The position numbers and the translations under genes were made by a program. This document shows, one piece after another, positions 28,335 through 41,600 of a stretch of 64,000 nt of DNA. The DNA is from Sapria himalayana (lineage: Eukaryota; Streptophyta; Magnoliopsida; Malpighiales; Rafflesiaceae), in NCBI GenBank assembly GCA_029783825.1, contig JAREIK010012344.1:22393-86392 (forward strand), given 5' to 3'. The first letter of the stretch is position 1, and each line of letters begins with the position of its first letter. The notes under the pieces are model-generated. The model did not search any database and was not told the origin of the DNA. It saw only the letters and a list, made by a program, of their open reading frames with translations.

Positions 28335-28935
28335 ATAAATTTATTGAGAAATGCTTTTGAGATTCTTGAATTTTTCTTTAAGCTTTGAGAATTGATTCTT
28401 CTTTCTAATGATGACAAGGATGTATCTTTGTTCCTCTTGCAATGTTTAGTGCAGTCTTTTTCAAGAGTCCATGTCTCTTCAATGTCATGTTATATATGAT
28501 ATTTGATTCTTCATGCTGGAATTATTCCGCTTTTTTAGTGTATCCCGCCTTGAATATCAGCATATATGATCATGCATCTTTTAATTTCTGCTTAGCTTCT
28601 TTGGTCTCATATATAGAGATTTTGCCAGATGTGTTCGCTAATCAACAGCTCTTATCTTTTAATTTCTGCTTAACCTTTAAACATTCCAGCCTACATAAAA
28701 TCAAGAGCATCATATCCGTATAACCTAATAACCCATTTACCACCAATTCCTAGATATTTCAACCATAAAATTTAGTAGCAGCCTCCTTGGTTGTATCCTT
28801 AAGTTGTCCTGTTGTTGATCTTCAATCCTTGCTTGGCAGCCTCCCTCCAGGCTTTTTAATCTTTGATCTTCATTTACTCTAATATTACATTACTTTACAT
28901 TGACTCCATACTTAACACATCTCAACTTCTTCTTT
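28335..28935. other. Non-repetitive island 2, origin unknown
   Basis: About 600 bp without TATC words. No clear direct repeat and no A/T tract mark its borders, unlike islands 1 and 3. A 22-bp phrase, CTTTTAATTTCTGCTTA with flanks, occurs twice (about 28,578 and 28,654). On the minus strand, short open stretches look coiled-coil-like (ETKEAKQKLKD; SLSSLERRINSQSLKK), but stops intervene and no gene is recognised. The 93-codon plus-strand frame at 28,442-28,723 has no recognisable feature. It may be a gene fragment or filler DNA copied during break repair. Confidence 0.45.
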
Positions 28936-31900
28936 CAATCATTAGTATATCTATCTATTTGTATATATATCTTTCAATCTATCTATCTATATGTCTATAT
29001 ATTTATTAGTCTATCAATCATTCTATCTATCTATTTTTCTGACTATCAGTTTATCTATCTATCTGTCCATCTATATATGTGATTATAAGCTATTTATTAG
29101 TTTGTCTATGTATTTAAATATCTATCTATCTATTTATTTATCAATCTATCTGTCTATCCATCAATCTTATTTTATTTTTATCTATCTATATGTTTATCTG
29201 TCTATATGTCTATTTGTCAATCTATCTATTTCTCTATCTATTTATTTGTTTATCTACCTATATATCTATCAATAAATCTTTCAATCAATCAATCTATCTA
29301 TCTATCTCTTTATCTCTTTATATGTTTATATGTATATATATCGATCTATCTCTCTGTCTTTCTATTTTTCTATCTGACTATTTTTCTATCTATCTATTTA
29401 TCTAACTATCTACCTCTATATATATTTATATCTATCTGTCTATCTATCTATCTACATGTAAATCAGTCTAAATCTCTATCTTTCTAATTATCTATATATC
29501 AATATATCTAGCTATATATCTCCCTATCTATATGTCTGTCTATCTCTCTATCTTTCTATAATTCTTTCAATCTATTAGTCTATTTGTTTATTTTTCTATC
29601 TATCTATCTATCTATATATCTTTCTATGACTTTCTTTCTATAGAACTATAATATCTATCTATCTTTCTTTCTTTATATATGCCTATCTATAAATCTATCT
29701 ATTTGTATATCAATATATTGGCATATTTATCTATATGTTAATTTGATTATTTGTCTATATGTATATCTATGTATCCATCAATCTATATATCTATCTATTT
29801 ATAGATCTATTTATATATCTATATGTTTATCTATCTATCTATAAATCTATATAATTTCTTATCTTACTATATGTTATTCTATCTATCTATCTTTCTATTT
29901 GTATAACTCTCTATTTATTTATTTGTCTATTTTTCTATATGTCTATCTATCTATCCATCTATATTATTTATCTGTCTATCTATGTAAATGTTCATCTATG
30001 GATCTATCAATCTATTTTTCAATCAACCAATATATCTATATATCTATATACCTATATATCTATCTATCTATCTATCTATCTCTCTCTTTATGTATAAGTC
30101 TCTCTAAGTATAAATATATCTATATTTCTTTCTATCTCTTTATTTTTCTATCTATCTACCTTTCTATATCTCTATCTATTTATCTATCTATCTGTATATA
30201 TATTTATCTCTATCTAACTATTTGTATATTTTTATATATATATATTTGTCTTTCTGTATAACAATTTATCGCTCTATCTGCCTGTCTATCTATTTGTCAA
30301 TTTATATATCTATATATGTATATATATGTCTATCTGTCTCCTATCTCTTTATCTGTCTATCTGTTTATTTATCTATATATGTATCTTTCTATATGTCTAT
30401 CTATCTATCTATGCATTTGTCTATCTATCTATTTGTCAATATATCTATCTATATGTCTATCTATCTATGTATCCATATGTCTATCTATCTAATTGTCTAT
30501 CTATATATCTATCTATCTGTCTGTATATCTATATATATATATATATCTAAATGTTTATATATCTATCTGTCTATATGTCTATCTGTCTATGTGTCAATCT
30601 ACCTATCGATCTATCTATCTACTATATATCTTTCTATCTATCTATCTTTCTTTCCATCAATCAATCAATTTATCTATCTATATGTCTATCTATATATCTA
30701 TCTATATCTCTATCTCACTATCTATCTAACCTTTTATCTATCTATCTATCTATCAATCTATCAGTCTATCTATTCATTTATATATCTATTTATTTATCTA
30801 ACCATATATCTATCTATCTTTATATCTTTCTAACTATCTATCTTTCTTTCTTTGTATTTTATTTCTTTCTTTTTTTCTTTCTATCGATCGATGTATCTAT
30901 CTACCTGTATACTGTCTATCAGTAAATCTATTTCTATGACGATTTGTCTATCTATCAAGTTGTCTATTTATCTTTCTGTCTACTAGTCTATATGTCTATA
31001 TGATTATCTAACAATCTAACTAAATGACTATCTTTCTATATATCTATTTATTAATCTATTTATATATTTATCTATCTAGCTATAAATCTTTCTATCTATG
31101 TATCTATATGTCTATTTATATATCTATCTATATGTATGTCTGTCTATCTATCTATCTATCTATCTATATATCTATCTAATAATCATTCTATTGATCTATC
31201 TCTCTGTTTGTCTGGCTATCTATCTATCTATCTATGTATCTATATATGTCTCTAACTTTCTATCTATCTATATATCTTTTTATTTGTTTATCTATCTATC
31301 TATTTCTCTATCCCTCTATCTTTCATTCTTTATATCAATCAATCTATCTATCTATCTATTTGTCCATCTATCTCTTTATCTGTCTATAAGTCTATCTATA
31401 AATCTATCTATCTATAAATTTTCTATCTGCCTATCTACTTATCTACCTATATGTCTATTTGTCAATTTATCAAATTATCTATTTGTTTTTCTATGTATCT
31501 ATCAATCTGTCAATCTGACAATCTATCAATCTGTCTATATATTTATCTGACTATATGTCTAAATGTATTTCTGTCTATATATATTTATTTGTCTTTCTAT
31601 CAATATATCTGTCTATTGCTTAATTGTCTCTATGTGTTTTTTTCAATCTTTCTTTTTGTCAATCTGTCTATCTTTCTATCTACCTATCTAAATGTATATC
31701 TGTGTATCTATCTATCTCCCTATCTATCTATTTGTAAATTTGTGTATCTTCTATCTATCTAGCTAGCTATCTTTCTATCTAAATATATTACTATCTGTCT
31801 TTCTATCTATATATCTATATTTCTATCTACTTTTCTATCAATATGTAGTCAATTTGTTTATCTATCTATCTATCTATCAAAAGAACTATCTTTGTATCTA

Positions 31901-34019
31901 TCTACTTGTCTATCTATATATTTGTCTATTTGTCTATCTATCTATATATCTATAAATCTATCTATGTGGCTATATTTCTATCTGTCTATATATTTATCTG
32001 TCTATCTGCCTATATACCTATATATCTATCTATCTATTTGTCTATATATCTTTCTTTTTATTTATTTTTCTATATATCTATGTATCTATCTATCTTTTTA
32101 TCAATCTGTATATCATTCAATCTCTTTTCGTATCTATCTATCGATCGATCTATCTATCTATCTATATTTCTATCAATCTATCATTCTATCTATTTGACTA
32201 TGTATAACTCTTTTCAATATATCTATTAATCTGTTATATCTATCTATCTATCTATATATCTTTCTATCGATCTATCAATCTATCTATTAATCAATCAATC
32301 AATATGTATATATATATCTATCTATCTATCTATCTATCTATTTATCAATATATTTATGTACTTATCTATCTATCTGTCTGTCTGTCAATCTATCTTTCTA
32401 TCTATCTTTCTTTATTTTTACTAATCTATCAATATATATATATATACACACATATATATTTCTATCTATTTATCTATCTATGTATCTATCTAACTTTCTA
32501 TCAATCAATCAATCTATCTATATATTTGTCTATTTATCTGTATATCTATGTTTCATTATATATATATATATATCTATCTATCTATCTATCTATATATATA
32601 TTGGCCTGCATGTTAGTCTATCTATCTGTTTATCTATCTATCTATTTATCTTTCTATCTCTCTATCTATCTATGTGTCTATCTATCTATCAGATTATCTA
32701 TCTATTTATCAAAATGTCTCTGTCTATTTGTCAATATATCTATTTGTCAAAATATCAATATAGCTATCTATCTATCTATTTGTTTATCTATTTATATGTC
32801 TATCTATCTGTCTATCTATCTATAAGTTTCTATGTTTATGTATATATGCATATATAAATATTTATGTGTATCTATATATTTATTTATCTATCTGTCTGCC
32901 TGTCTATCTATCAATATAACTACCTGTCTATCTATCTATCTATCTATCCATATATTTATCTTTCTATCTACTATATATATATATATATCTACCTATCTAT
33001 TTATCTATCTACATGTCTAACTATCTATCTGTCTATGTATCAATCAATCTATATATCTATCTATCTATCTCTGTATATCTATATATCTTTCTATCTATTT
33101 CTATATTTCAATTTATCTATTATTCTATTTATCATTTTCTTTATCTATATATCTATTTATCTATTTATGTCTCTTTCTATCTATATAATTTATCAATCTA
33201 TCTTTTTATATATCTATCAATCAATTGATCAATATGTCTATATATCAAATTATCAGTTTATTTATCTATCTATCTATGTATCTTTTTTCTATCTTTTTAT
33301 TCGTCTATCTATCTATTTATGTTTCTATCTATCTACCTATCTATCTATCTATATATATTTCCATCTATGTATTTATTTATTTATATTTTATCTTCCTATA
33401 TATATATATATCCAATCTATCTATTTATCTGTCTATCTTTCTTCTTTCAACCAATCTATCTATATATCATTCTTCTTTCTACCAATCTATATATCTATCT
33501 ATATTTATATCTTTTTATCTATCCACCTATCTATCTATCTATCTTTCTTTCTTTATATATGTCTATATATATATATATATATATCTACCTATCTATCTAT
33601 ATATCTCTATTACTTTTTTATCAATATATCTATTTATCTTTTATTCTATCTATAAATCAATCAATCGATTTAATTATGTTTTTATCTACTTGATTATCTA
33701 TCTGTGTATCTGTTTATCTATTTATCTATCTATCTTTCTTTTGGTATATCAATCAACCAATCTATCTATTTATCTATTTTTCTGTCTATCGATCTAACTT
33801 GTATCTATGTATCTATCAATCAATAAATCTATCTATCTATCTATCTATTTATTTATCTAATTACCTATCTAACCATCTATCTATATATCTTTCTTTCTAT
33901 AAGTATTTCAGTCTATGTCTCTATCTGCCTATCTATCTATCTGTCTAATTATCTATCTATCTATCTATCTATTTGTCTTTCTATTAGTTTATCTTTCTAT
34001 CTATATTATATCAATCTAT

Positions 34020-34330
34020 AAGTCAATCTATCTACTAGTCTACCTATCTATATGTCTACCTATCAACCTGTCCACATATATACGTGTCTACCCTTCTACT
34101 TATCTACCTTTCTATCTATGTACATGTCTACCTATCTACCTCTTTACCAACCTATATGTGTAACTGTCAACTTGTCTACCTATATATCTATCTACCTGTC
34201 TACCTATCTACTTGTCTATTTGTCAAGTTATCGACCTGTCTACTAGTCTAGCTATCTATGTGTATACCTATCTACCTATTTACCTATCTACCAGTCTACT
34301 TTTCTACCTTTCTACTTGTCTACCTATCTA
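34020..34330 (+). repeat. TACC-variant domain of the TATC array
   Basis: Over about 300 bp the tetranucleotide changes from TATC to TACC/GTCTACC words (for example GTCTACCTATCTACCT). This forms a homogeneous variant block that fades on both sides, as expected for local amplification of one mutated unit. Confidence 0.8.
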
Positions 34331-34349
34331 ACTATCTACATGTCTATCT

Positions 34350-37300
34350 CTCTACCTATCTACTATTTATCTATCTATATGTCTGTATGTCTATCTGTCT
34401 ATCTATATGTATATCTTTCTAATTGTAATATCTATCTTTTTGTCTATTTTAATATCTATCTATCTATCAGACTATCTGTATGTCTATCTATCTATTTGTC
34501 TTTCTATTTGTTTGTCTAATTATCTAGCTATCTAACTATTTAATTATCTATCTATCTATTTATTTATCTATCTGTCTATCTATATGTCTATCTATCTATC
34601 TATTTATCTGTTTGTATATCTATTTGTCTTTCAATCGATAAATCGATCAATCAATCAATAAATGTATCTATCTATCTATCTACCTATCTATCAATCTAGC
34701 TATCTGTCTATATGTCTGTTTGACTGTCTATCTATGTAATTATTTTCCTATCTACTTATTAATTTGTAAATATTTCTATTTATCAATCTGTCTATTTGAC
34801 TATCAATCAATCTGTCTATTTATCTATCTATCAATATATATATCTTTCTTTCTATATAACTAACTATCTATCTATATATTTTTTGTCTATCTATCTATTT
34901 GTTTATCTATCTATCTTTCATTCTATCTTTTTTTTAAATGTTTTGTTTATTAATTAGAACCCTCTCTTTTGGCGGAGGAATACCATTCGTACAAGCTACA
35001 TCTACTAATTTCCCTTTTACACCCGATTCCTAAAGTTAGAGAAATGTAACAATCCATAATTTTAATTAACTCATAAACTTTCCTAACTTTATAAGACATC
35101 TCGGAATTCTTGATAGAACTTGCTATGAAATTTGCTTCCTCTATTGAACTTTGTATATATCTTTCCTGTGCTATCTTTGAAACCTTAAATCTTTGTGAAG
35201 TGTGTAACTCTATCAGCTCCGGCCAGCATGCTCCCTCACAGCTTCCTCTTCCAAATTCGACAATCCAGCCTCTAAATTTCAAATCACTTGTCCATGCTCA
35301 TTCTTTAGCATTTGAGTATATTTAGTCCCATTTTCATTTCTTTAAACGATCCCACTTGTGATATATCCTACATGAAACAAAAGTATCAAATTTTTTCAAA
35401 TAAAGGGTCCATTACTTACCTTCCTTTTGCCCGATACCACGAAGAGAATATCTCTTGTTCTTTGTATCCTACTTCCTCTTGAAGTGCTTTAAGAACAATT
35501 CCAGCTATCTTCCTTTTGCTGATCTCCCATTTGAAGTGACGCATACATTGACTAACTATCTAGGACTCTTCTAATTCCTACAGACTTCCAGAATTTCAAA
35601 AACAAAACACCAAGCCTAAGTTATAGACTTCCAGAATCAACTAAAACAGCAAGAACAAAGTTACAATAGGCAGTAAGAAGAGCAGATTAGAGCTTGTGTT
35701 GTATGCCCAACTTGATAATGCATTCAGCCCGATTAGAATTGAAGTCCAGTTTCCGTACCTGTAAAATAGATAAGCAAAACAGCGCAAACAGCACACTGAA
35801 AACTTAGGCTTCTTACCATTTTTCCCTTTTTAATTATTCACCTCAGTTTCTGTTAATCCCCTTCAGGACCAGGGAGATTTTAAGATATGAGTCTCTTATC
35901 TTTTCCATTCCCTCATCTTTCTGTCTTATGAGGTGAACCCTAGCCAATATTACAAAGAAGCCGCTCTTTGTATGATTCTTCCTTATTATAAGACATTGAA
36001 CAGCAGGGAGTCTTTCCACTCCAGTGCTTATATTTGTCTCAGCAGCGGAAGTACTCCTGACAGCAATAGGGGGCAGTAACAGATAGCAACTATCCCTCCT
36101 TTCCCCTGTGCTTCTGGCTCAAATCTTCACGAGATTCCAGCCTTCTTCCTTCATCATGTATTCACTGTTGATCCTAGAACAAAACCAAAGAGAAAACAAA
36201 GAAACAACAACCGTGCCTTATCTTTCATTCTATCATTATATCTATCTATCTAATTTTTTATCTATCTATCTACTTTCCTATTTATCAATCTTTCAATCCA
36301 TATATCTATCTATCTTTCTATCTGTCTATTTTTCTATTTGTATCTCTATCTATCAAACTATCTGTATGTCTATCTATTTATTTGTCTTTTTATTTATTTG
36401 TCTAGCTATCTATATATCTATCAATATATTTAATTATCTTTCTATCTATTTATATATATATATCTGTCGATCAATCAATCAATATATCTATCTATCTATC
36501 TGATTGTATATTTATCTATCAATCTTTAAATAAATCAATCAATATATGAATCTATATATCTATCTATATTTCTTTCAACCTAGTTATCTATCTATATGTC
36601 TATCTGACTATATGTCTACGTAATTATTTTACTATCTACATATTAATTTTTAAATCTTTCCATCTATCAATCTATCTATTTCTCTATCAATCAATCTCAA
36701 TATCTATCTATCTATCTGTATATATTTCTAACTATCTAGCTATCTGTTTGTCTATCTATCTATTTGTTTATCTATCTATATATCTCTCATTCTATTATTA
36801 TATCAATCTATCTACCTATTTATCTATCTATCTACTTTCCTATTTATCAATGTTTCTATCTAACTATATATCTATCTATCTTTTTAACTATATATTTGTC
36901 TATCTATCATTCCATCTATCTATCTATATATCTCTCTATCTATCTTTTTATCTACATATCTACTTATCTACTTGTCTACCTATCTACCTATCTATATATC
37001 AATCTATCTATCTATCTATCTCCATATCTTTCAATGTGTCATTTTGTCTATATATATATCTATCTATTTTTCTATTTGTTAATCATTCTATCTCTCTCGC
37101 TATCTATATGTCTATTTGTCTATCTATCTATCTTTTTATCTTTTATCTATATATCTCTCTAGTTGTTTATCCAAAACTATTTCTATATGTCTAATTGTGC
37201 AATTATATATATGTCTATCTATCTATCTATTTATCTATATATCTACTTGCCTATATATTAATCTATCTATCTAACTATCTATCTGTATATATGGCTTTCT

Positions 37301-37400
37301 GTTTATCTGTCTATTTGTTTATCTATTTATCTGTCAATATTTATATCTATCTATTTGTCTATTTGTCTATTTGTCTATCTGTCAATCTATCTATATGTCT
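34350..37400 (+). repeat. ~560-580-bp tandem higher-order units split by retrocopy island 3
   Basis: Landmarks at 34,469-34,927 recur in order at 36,355-36,790, for example CTGTATGTCTATCTATTTAT, then GTAATTATTTT at about 34,736 and 36,620. Removing the inserted island reduces the offset to roughly 580 bp. CTACTTTCCTATTTATCAAT occurs at 36,270 and again at 36,832, a 562-bp step, so at least three units seem present. The island therefore entered a pre-existing tandem of array segments. Confidence 0.6.
34928..36218 (-). mobile_element. Retroposed transcript (retrocopy island 3) in TATC array
   Basis: A 1.29-kb non-repetitive island flanked by a perfect 16-bp direct repeat, TATCTTTCATTCTATC, at 34,912-34,927 and 36,219-36,234. 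On the minus strand it ends with an A8 tract at 34,935-34,928. About 10 bp before this is AATAAA (34,951-34,946), the consensus polyadenylation signal. Target duplication, poly(A) and a correctly placed signal together make retroposition by LINE enzymes the best explanation. The parent gene is not recognised. A 110-codon minus-strand frame (35,282-34,950) and a 42-codon frame near 35,545-35,420 (KALQEEVGYKEQEIFSSWYR) are open. A TTTACAG/G followed by an open stretch near 35,760 resembles a splice acceptor, so the copied RNA may have been non-coding or incompletely spliced. Confidence 0.75.
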
Positions 37401-38310
37401 ATCTATTTATCTATCAATATGTTTATCTATCTATCTGTCGATATATCTTTCAAAATTTGTCTATATGTCTATCTATCTATCTATCTATGTCTATCTATAT
37501 ATTTGTCTATATGTGTGTTTGTCAATATTTCAATATATCTAATTGTCTATCTATATATTTGTCTATCTATCTATGTATCTGTCTATCTGACTATCTATAT
37601 ATTTGTTTAGCTATCTATCTACTTATTTGTTTATCTATTTATCTATCCATCTGTCTATCTGTATATGAGTCTATATGCTTATATGTCTATAAATCTATCT
37701 GTCTATCATTCTATTTGTCTATCTATTTATCTATTGATATTTTTATTTATATATATATATATATCTGATCTCTTTGTCTATCAATGTATTTGTCTATATG
37801 TCTATATGTCTTTATGTCTATCTATCTATCTGTCTGTCTATCTATCTGTCTGTCTATCTATCTGTCAATCAGTTTGACTATCTATCTATCTATCTATTTG
37901 TGTATATGTTTATATGTCTATCTGTCTATATGTCTATATGTATATATGTCTATCTGTCTAGATGTATATATGTCTATCTGTCTAGATGTATATATGTCTA
38001 TCTATATGACTATCTAAATATTTGTTTATCTATCAATCTATTAATCTCTCTCTTTGTCTATTTATCTATATATCTATCTATCTATCTATCTCTCTATCTT
38101 GCTATCTATATATCTCTCTATCTCTTTACCTGTCTAACTAATTCTCTATAATTGTGTCTTTCCACCTATCTATCTATCTATCTCTATATCTCTCTATCTA
38201 TCTGTCTAACTATCTATTTATTTATCTATTTATCTATGTATCTATCTATCTATATGTCTATCAATCTTTCTATGTATCTATCTATTTATCTATATAGTAG
38301 ACAATATATT

Positions 38311-38635
38311 TAACTATCTATATATTTAATTATAATCATTTCTATTTGTCTTTCAATGTATCGATCTTTCTAATCGTATATCTGTTTATCAGTTTATATG
38401 TCTATTTATTTATCTATCTGTTTATTAATCTATCTATCTTAATTTATATCAATCTTTCTATCTATTAGTCTATTAGTTTATCTGTATATCTAGTTATCAT
38501 TTTATCTGTCAATCTAATTGTTTGTCTATATGTCTCTCTATATATCTATCTATCTTTTATATCTATTTGTCTATTTATCTATCTATATGTCTATCTATAT
38601 CTATTTGTCTATAAATCTATCTATCTATCTATCGA

Positions 38636-38696
<61 letters not shown>

Positions 38697-41600
38697 TATT
38701 TATTTATTTATTTATCTATCTATCTATTTTTCAATCTATCTATATATCTATTTGTATATTTGTTTATATATCTTTCATTCTATTTGTCTACATATCTATC
38801 CTTTTATCTGACTCTTTGTCTATATGATTTTTTTCTATTTATCTATAATTCTTTCATTTATCTATTTATATATCTATTAATCTTTCTATCTACTTGTGTA
38901 TCTATCTATCTATTCATATGTCTATATATTTGTTTATCTATCTATTTATCTATATGTCTATCAATTTATTTATCTATCTATATATCTATCTATGCATCTA
39001 TCTATTTCTCTATCAGTATACCTATCTACATATCTACCTATCAACTTGTATAACTATGTATCTATCTATGTATCTATCGGTTTGTCTATTTATCTATCTA
39101 ACTATATGTCTATGTTTCAATCTATCTATCTATCTATCAATTTATCTATCCCCCTATCTATCTGTCAATCAATCTATCTATCTACCTATCTGTTTATCTA
39201 TCTATCAGTCAATATGTCTATTTGTCTTTCTATCTAACTATTTGTCTATCTATCTATGAGTCAATTGGTTTATTTGTCTTTCTATCTATCTAACTAACTA
39301 TCTATCTATCTATAAATGTGTCTTTCTATCTATCATTATATCTATCTTTCTATCTAATTATCTTTCAGTCTATCTATATATATTTCTTTCGATATATTTA
39401 TTTATATGTCTATCAGTCTATCAGTATATCTATATATCTATCTATCTATCTATATGTAAATCTATCTATCTATCTATCTGACTATCTGTCTATTTATTTA
39501 CCTTTCTATCTTTCTAAATTCTATCAATCTATATGTCTATCTATCTATTTGTCTATCTAGTAATCTATCTATTTATATATATGTATATCTATCTTTAAAT
39601 CTATATGTATATCTATCTTTATATCTTTTTATCTATCTATCTTTTTTTCAATCTGTCTATCTATCAATCTATCTCTCTAACTATCTAACTATCTATATAT
39701 CTCTATATCTCTCTATCAATATATCTATATATCTATGTATCTATTTATCTATCTTTATATTTGTCTAACTGTCTATTTGTGTATCTATTTATCTATCTAT
39801 TTTTTTATCTTTCTATCTATATATCTACCTATTGTCTATCATTATATATATATATATATTCATATATCTATCTGTCTATCTTTCTATATGTCTATCTACT
39901 ATCTATAAATTAGTCAATCTATATATCTTTAAGTCTAACTATCTATTTGTTTATATTTCTATCTGTTATCTATCTAGCTATCTTTTTGTATATTTGTCTA
40001 TCTCTTTCTCTTTCAATCAAAGTATCTATATATATATATATATATATCTACCTATCAATATATCTGTCTATCTATCATTTTGTCTATCTCTCTATCTATC
40101 TATTTGTCTATCTCTTTATCTATATGTATATTTATGTATCTATCTGTGTCTCAATCTATCTATCTGTCTCATTCTATCTATCTATCTTTCTATATATCAA
40201 TCTGTCTATCTATCTATCTAACTATTTATTTATTTATCTATCTATTTATTTGCCTGACTACGTGTTTACGTGTCTACATGTCTAACTAACTATATGTGTA
40301 TCTGTCAATATGTCTATCTAGCTATATATCTATCTGTCAATTTTTTTATATGTCAATCTATCTTTCTATCAATATGTCTATCAATCTATCTCTCTATCTG
40401 TCTATCTATTTATTAATTTATCTTTATATATATCTATCTTTCTATTTTTCTATATAATATTTGTCTATCTATCTATCTATCTCTCTACTATCATTTGTCT
40501 ATATGTCTATCTATTTGTCTATTTTTCTTTCTATCTATCTATTTATTTTTCTATTTGTTTTTTTGTCTATCTCTTTATTTATCAATCTGTCTATCTATCC
40601 ATCTATCAAATATGTCTATTTGTCTATCTATATATCTATCAATGTATATATCTTTCTATATGTCTATATGTCTATCTTTCTATCTAACTAACTATATATC
40701 TATCTATCTATTAATCATCTATCGATTCTGTCTATCTATATGTTTACCGATATATGTGTTTATAATCTATCTATCTATCTTTCTATCAATTTGTCTATGT
40801 TAATATCTACTAATCTCTCTATCTAACTATCTATCAAACTATGTATCTTTCTATCTATATAGTGATTTTTCTAACTGTCTATTTGTTTATCTAATCATCT
40901 ATTAATCTATCTATCTATCCATTTTTCAATCTATCTATTTGTCTATCTATCAATCTATCTATCTGTCAATCTATAATTTTGTCTATCTTTCTATATGTTT
41001 ATATGTATATATATATATATCTATCTATCTATATATCTAGTTATCTATCTATTAAATATTTATTTATCTATCCATCTATCTATTAATCTATCTATTTGTC
41101 TATGTATATATCTATCTTTATGTCTATCAGTCTATCTATCTATTTATTTATCTATCTGTCTATATATTTAACTATCTATATATTTAATTATAATCATTTC
41201 TATTTCTCAATCAATGCATCGATATTTCTAACTATATATTTGTCTATCTGTCTATCTGTCTATTTGTTTATATGTGTTTTTATCTATCTATCTATATATT
41301 ATTCAATCAATCAATATATCTATCTATCGATCTATCTATCTTAATTTCTATTTATCTATCTTTCAGTCTATTAGTCTATTAGTCTATCTGTCCATGTGGA
41401 TATCATTTTATTTGTCTAACTAACTGTTTGTCTATCTATCTCTTTATATATCTATCTATTTTTAATATCTATCTATCAATTTATTTATCTATTTGTCTAT
41501 CTATCTATTTTCTATCTATCTATAAATTTATCAATCAATCTATCTATCTATCTATATATCTATTTATCTATCTATTTGTTAATCTATCTATCTATCTATT

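Noticed and set aside
34950..35282. 110-codon minus-strand frame as a host gene
   Set aside because: Its stop overlaps the AATAAA signal of the retrocopy, leaving almost no 3' UTR, and no family is recognisable. It is described as part of the island rather than as a gene.
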